Shown in pieces: positions 62,405 to 64,000 of a DNA stretch of 64,000 bases (position 1 is its first letter; every line of letters starts with the position of its first letter). A program made the position numbers and the translations under genes. The notes below the pieces were generated by a model. It did no database searches, was not told where the DNA came from, and worked only from the letters and a program-made list of their open reading frames with translations. Source of the DNA: Marinihelvus sp942491555 (lineage in GTDB: Bacteria > Pseudomonadota > Gammaproteobacteria > Xanthomonadales > SZUA-36); NCBI GenBank assembly GCA_942491555.1, contig CALOBN010000002.1, forward strand, positions 434,001-498,000. The letters are read 5' to 3'.

Positions 62405-63433
62405 ATGCGCAAAGACCAGTTCAATTACGATCTGCCCGAAGAACTCATTGCCCAGCATCCATTGCCAGATCGGCGGGCCAGCCGGCTGCTTTGCCTGGAC
62501 CGTCAGAATGGTGATGTTGTGCACCGGCAGTTTGCGGATTTGCCCGGCTTGCTGGAGCCAGGGGATCTGTTGGTGTTTAACGATACGCGGGTTATTCCTG
62601 CGCGTCTGTTCGCTCAGAAGCCGTCCGGGGGCCGCGTGGAAATCCTGCTTGAGCGACTGCTTCCCGGTGATCGCTGCCTGGCCCAGTTGCGGGTCAGCAA
62701 GAAACCTGCGACCGGCATGAAACTGCTGCTCGATGGCGGTGGTGAGCTGGAAGTGCTTGGCCGCCAGGCGCCTTTCTTCGAGTTACGCATGTGCGGGGGG
62801 CGTTTGGTTGATGTGCTGGAAGAGCAGGGTCATATGCCCTTACCGCCCTATATTGACCGCGAAGATCAGGCCATGGACCGGGAGCGCTATCAGACGGTCT
62901 ACGCCAGTCAGCCCGGCGCGGTGGCGGCACCGACGGCGGGCCTGCATTTTGACGACGAACTGTTGAGCGCCATCGATGCGCGCGGCATTCAACGGGCTTT
63001 CGTTACGCTGCACGTTGGTGCGGGCACCTTCCAACCGGTGCGCGCAGAAAATATTGAAGACCACCAGATGCATGCCGAGTACCTCGAGGTGAGCCAGGCT
63101 GTATGCGATGCCATCGCGCAAACCCGTGCCCGCGGCGGCCGGGTCATCGCGGTGGGTACGACCTGTGTACGCAGTCTCGAGACCGCCGCAGCCGGGTCCG
63201 GGTCAGCGGGCGAGCTGCAGCCGTTTGCCGGCGATAGCCGCCTGTTTATCTATCCGGGTTATGAATTTCGGGTGGTTGATGCCCTGATCACCAACTTTCA
63301 CCTGCCTGAATCCACGCTGTTGATGCTGGTCAGTGCCCTGGCGAGCCGGGATTCGATCATGGCGGCGTATGCTGCAGCGGTCGCCGGGCGCTATCGCTTT
63401 TTCAGCTATGGCGATGCCATGTTGATCTCCTGA
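62405..63433 (+). CDS. queA: S-adenosylmethionine:tRNA ribosyltransferase-isomerase QueA
   Basis: A 342-residue enzyme that transfers the ribosyl moiety of SAM to preQ1 in tRNA to form epoxyqueuosine. Diagnostic segments are FNYDLPEELIAQHPLPDRRA, GDLLVFNDTRVIPARLFAQK, GAVAAPTAGLHFDDELLSAI and FITNFHLPESTLLMLVSALA-like sequence near the end. Full length with ATG 62405. tgt is not in the window. Confidence 0.96.
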   Translation: MRKDQFNYDLPEELIAQHPLPDRRASRLLCLDRQNGDVVHRQFADLPGLLEPGDLLVFNDTRVIPARLFAQKPSGGRVEILLERLLPGDRCLAQLRVSKKPATGMKLLLDGGGELEVLGRQAPFFELRMCGGRLVDVLEEQGHMPLPPYIDREDQAMDRERYQTVYASQPGAVAAPTAGLHFDDELLSAIDARGIQRAFVTLHVGAGTFQPVRAENIEDHQMHAEYLEVSQAVCDAIAQTRARGGRVIAVGTTCVRSLETAAAGSGSAGELQPFAGDSRLFIYPGYEFRVVDALITNFHLPESTLLMLVSALASRDSIMAAYAAAVAGRYRFFSYGDAMLIS

Positions 63434-63554
63434 GACGCAGCTTGCGCTGCTCATCGGTGGGCCGGACAGGCATTCCGACTGGGCAGGGGCAAGTCAGGGT
63501 GGCAAAATAGCCCCCCCGCGGAACCTACCGCTTATCCAAATACTGAGAATGTCC

Positions 63555-64000
63555 ATGTCAGAGTTGCTGCAGCAGGTGCACGATCGCGAATGGTTCTACA
63601 CCTTTGAACTGCCCGATGGCAGCACCACGCGCACTTACCATGGTGGTGAACTGGACGAGATTCATACTACCCGCTGGCGCATGCTTGAGCACACGCTGGA
63701 GGGTGTTTATCCCGGCGGCTATGCCGGCCTGACCGCACTGGACCTGGCGGCACACCAGGGTTGGTTTGCATCGCGCCTGGCGCAGGCTGGCTTGCGCAAC
63801 GTTACCTGCGTGGATCAGCGCGAAAGCCACATTCAGGACAGCCGTCTGATCAGCCAGGTTCTGGGCCTGGATGAGATCCGTTTTGTGCACAGCGATATTT
63901 TTGATCTGGATCCGGGCGAGCTTGGTACTTTTGACGTGGTGCTGATGCTGGGCCTGTTGTATCACCTTGAAAATCCCGTCGGCGCCCTGCGCCTGGCGCG
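63555..64000 (+). CDS. Class I SAM-dependent methyltransferase, N-terminal part (cut by window edge)
   Basis: The frame is open to the window edge (about 148 codons). It contains TALDLAAHQGWFASRLAQAG as motif I, VTCVDQRESHIQ after it, and FDVVLMLGLLYHLENPVGAL, the post-motif segment of TPMT/UbiE-like small-molecule methyltransferases. The target is unknown. ATG 63549 two codons earlier is an alternative start. No queuosine link is evident despite the position after queA. Confidence 0.8.
   Translation, partial: MSELLQQVHDREWFYTFELPDGSTTRTYHGGELDEIHTTRWRMLEHTLEGVYPGGYAGLTALDLAAHQGWFASRLAQAGLRNVTCVDQRESHIQDSRLISQVLGLDEIRFVHSDIFDLDPGELGTFDVVLMLGLLYHLENPVGALRLA

Overview
The window reads as one contiguous chromosomal segment of an aerobic anoxygenic phototrophic proteobacterium, most likely a gammaproteobacterium of the Halieaceae/NOR5 type. 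That placement is inference. It rests on the aerobic cyclase AcsF, the puh/bch gene order, the divergent suhB/trmJ pair, the LPS kinase KdkA, and a ccmABCDEFGHI cytochrome c maturation operon. No rRNA, tRNA, CRISPR array, phage or transposase gene was recognised.

Region 1 (1-17.9 kb) is part of a photosynthesis gene cluster. A long, tightly coupled minus-strand operon runs bchF-bchN-bchB-(bchH scar?)-bchL-bchM-lhaA-puhA-puhB-puhC-acsF-puhE-bchI and leaves the window inside the last codons of bchI. It builds bacteriochlorophyllide and assembles the reaction centre. Diverging from it are the cobalamin-binding regulator aerR/ppaA, the redox/light repressor ppsR, and bchG, a PucC-like carrier and bchP, which finish bacteriochlorophyll a. 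A perfect PpsR box lies upstream of bchG. The large Mg-chelatase subunit gene bchH normally sits between bchB and bchL. Here that position holds only a 57-codon in-frame ORF overlapping both neighbours, which looks like an internal deletion scar.

Region 2 (17.9-30.3 kb) is general chromosome: mnmC, small membrane proteins, a cobalamin riboswitch ahead of a BtuB-type receptor, LPS core genes (glycosyltransferase 9 and kdkA), a GNAT acetyltransferase, an SPFH protein paired with an Arc-like repressor, and a beta-propeller protein.

Region 3 (30.4-44.8 kb) is an agmatine/polyamine and amino-acid catabolic island. It holds dgcA-dgcN and aguA-aguB on the minus strand, then an MFS carrier, a putrescine-type aminotransferase, a Tat-exported spermidine-dehydrogenase-like flavoprotein, agmatinase and a PuuD-type hydrolase on the plus strand. 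It ends with a SulP-STAS-cNMP fusion. Two paralogous membrane proteins of unknown function bracket the second half; one is frameshifted.

Region 4 (44.9-54.4 kb) has suhB/trmJ and then a 1.1-kb gap without a confident gene. The gap holds a strong terminator and two related nested palindromic elements whose stems covary. The complete ccm operon follows, with ccmF frameshifted at an A6 run.

Region 5 (54.5-64 kb) has glutathione reductase translationally coupled to a very large secreted subtilase, a kynurenine pathway pair, a degenerate arm of the palindromic element, queA, and a truncated methyltransferase at the right edge.
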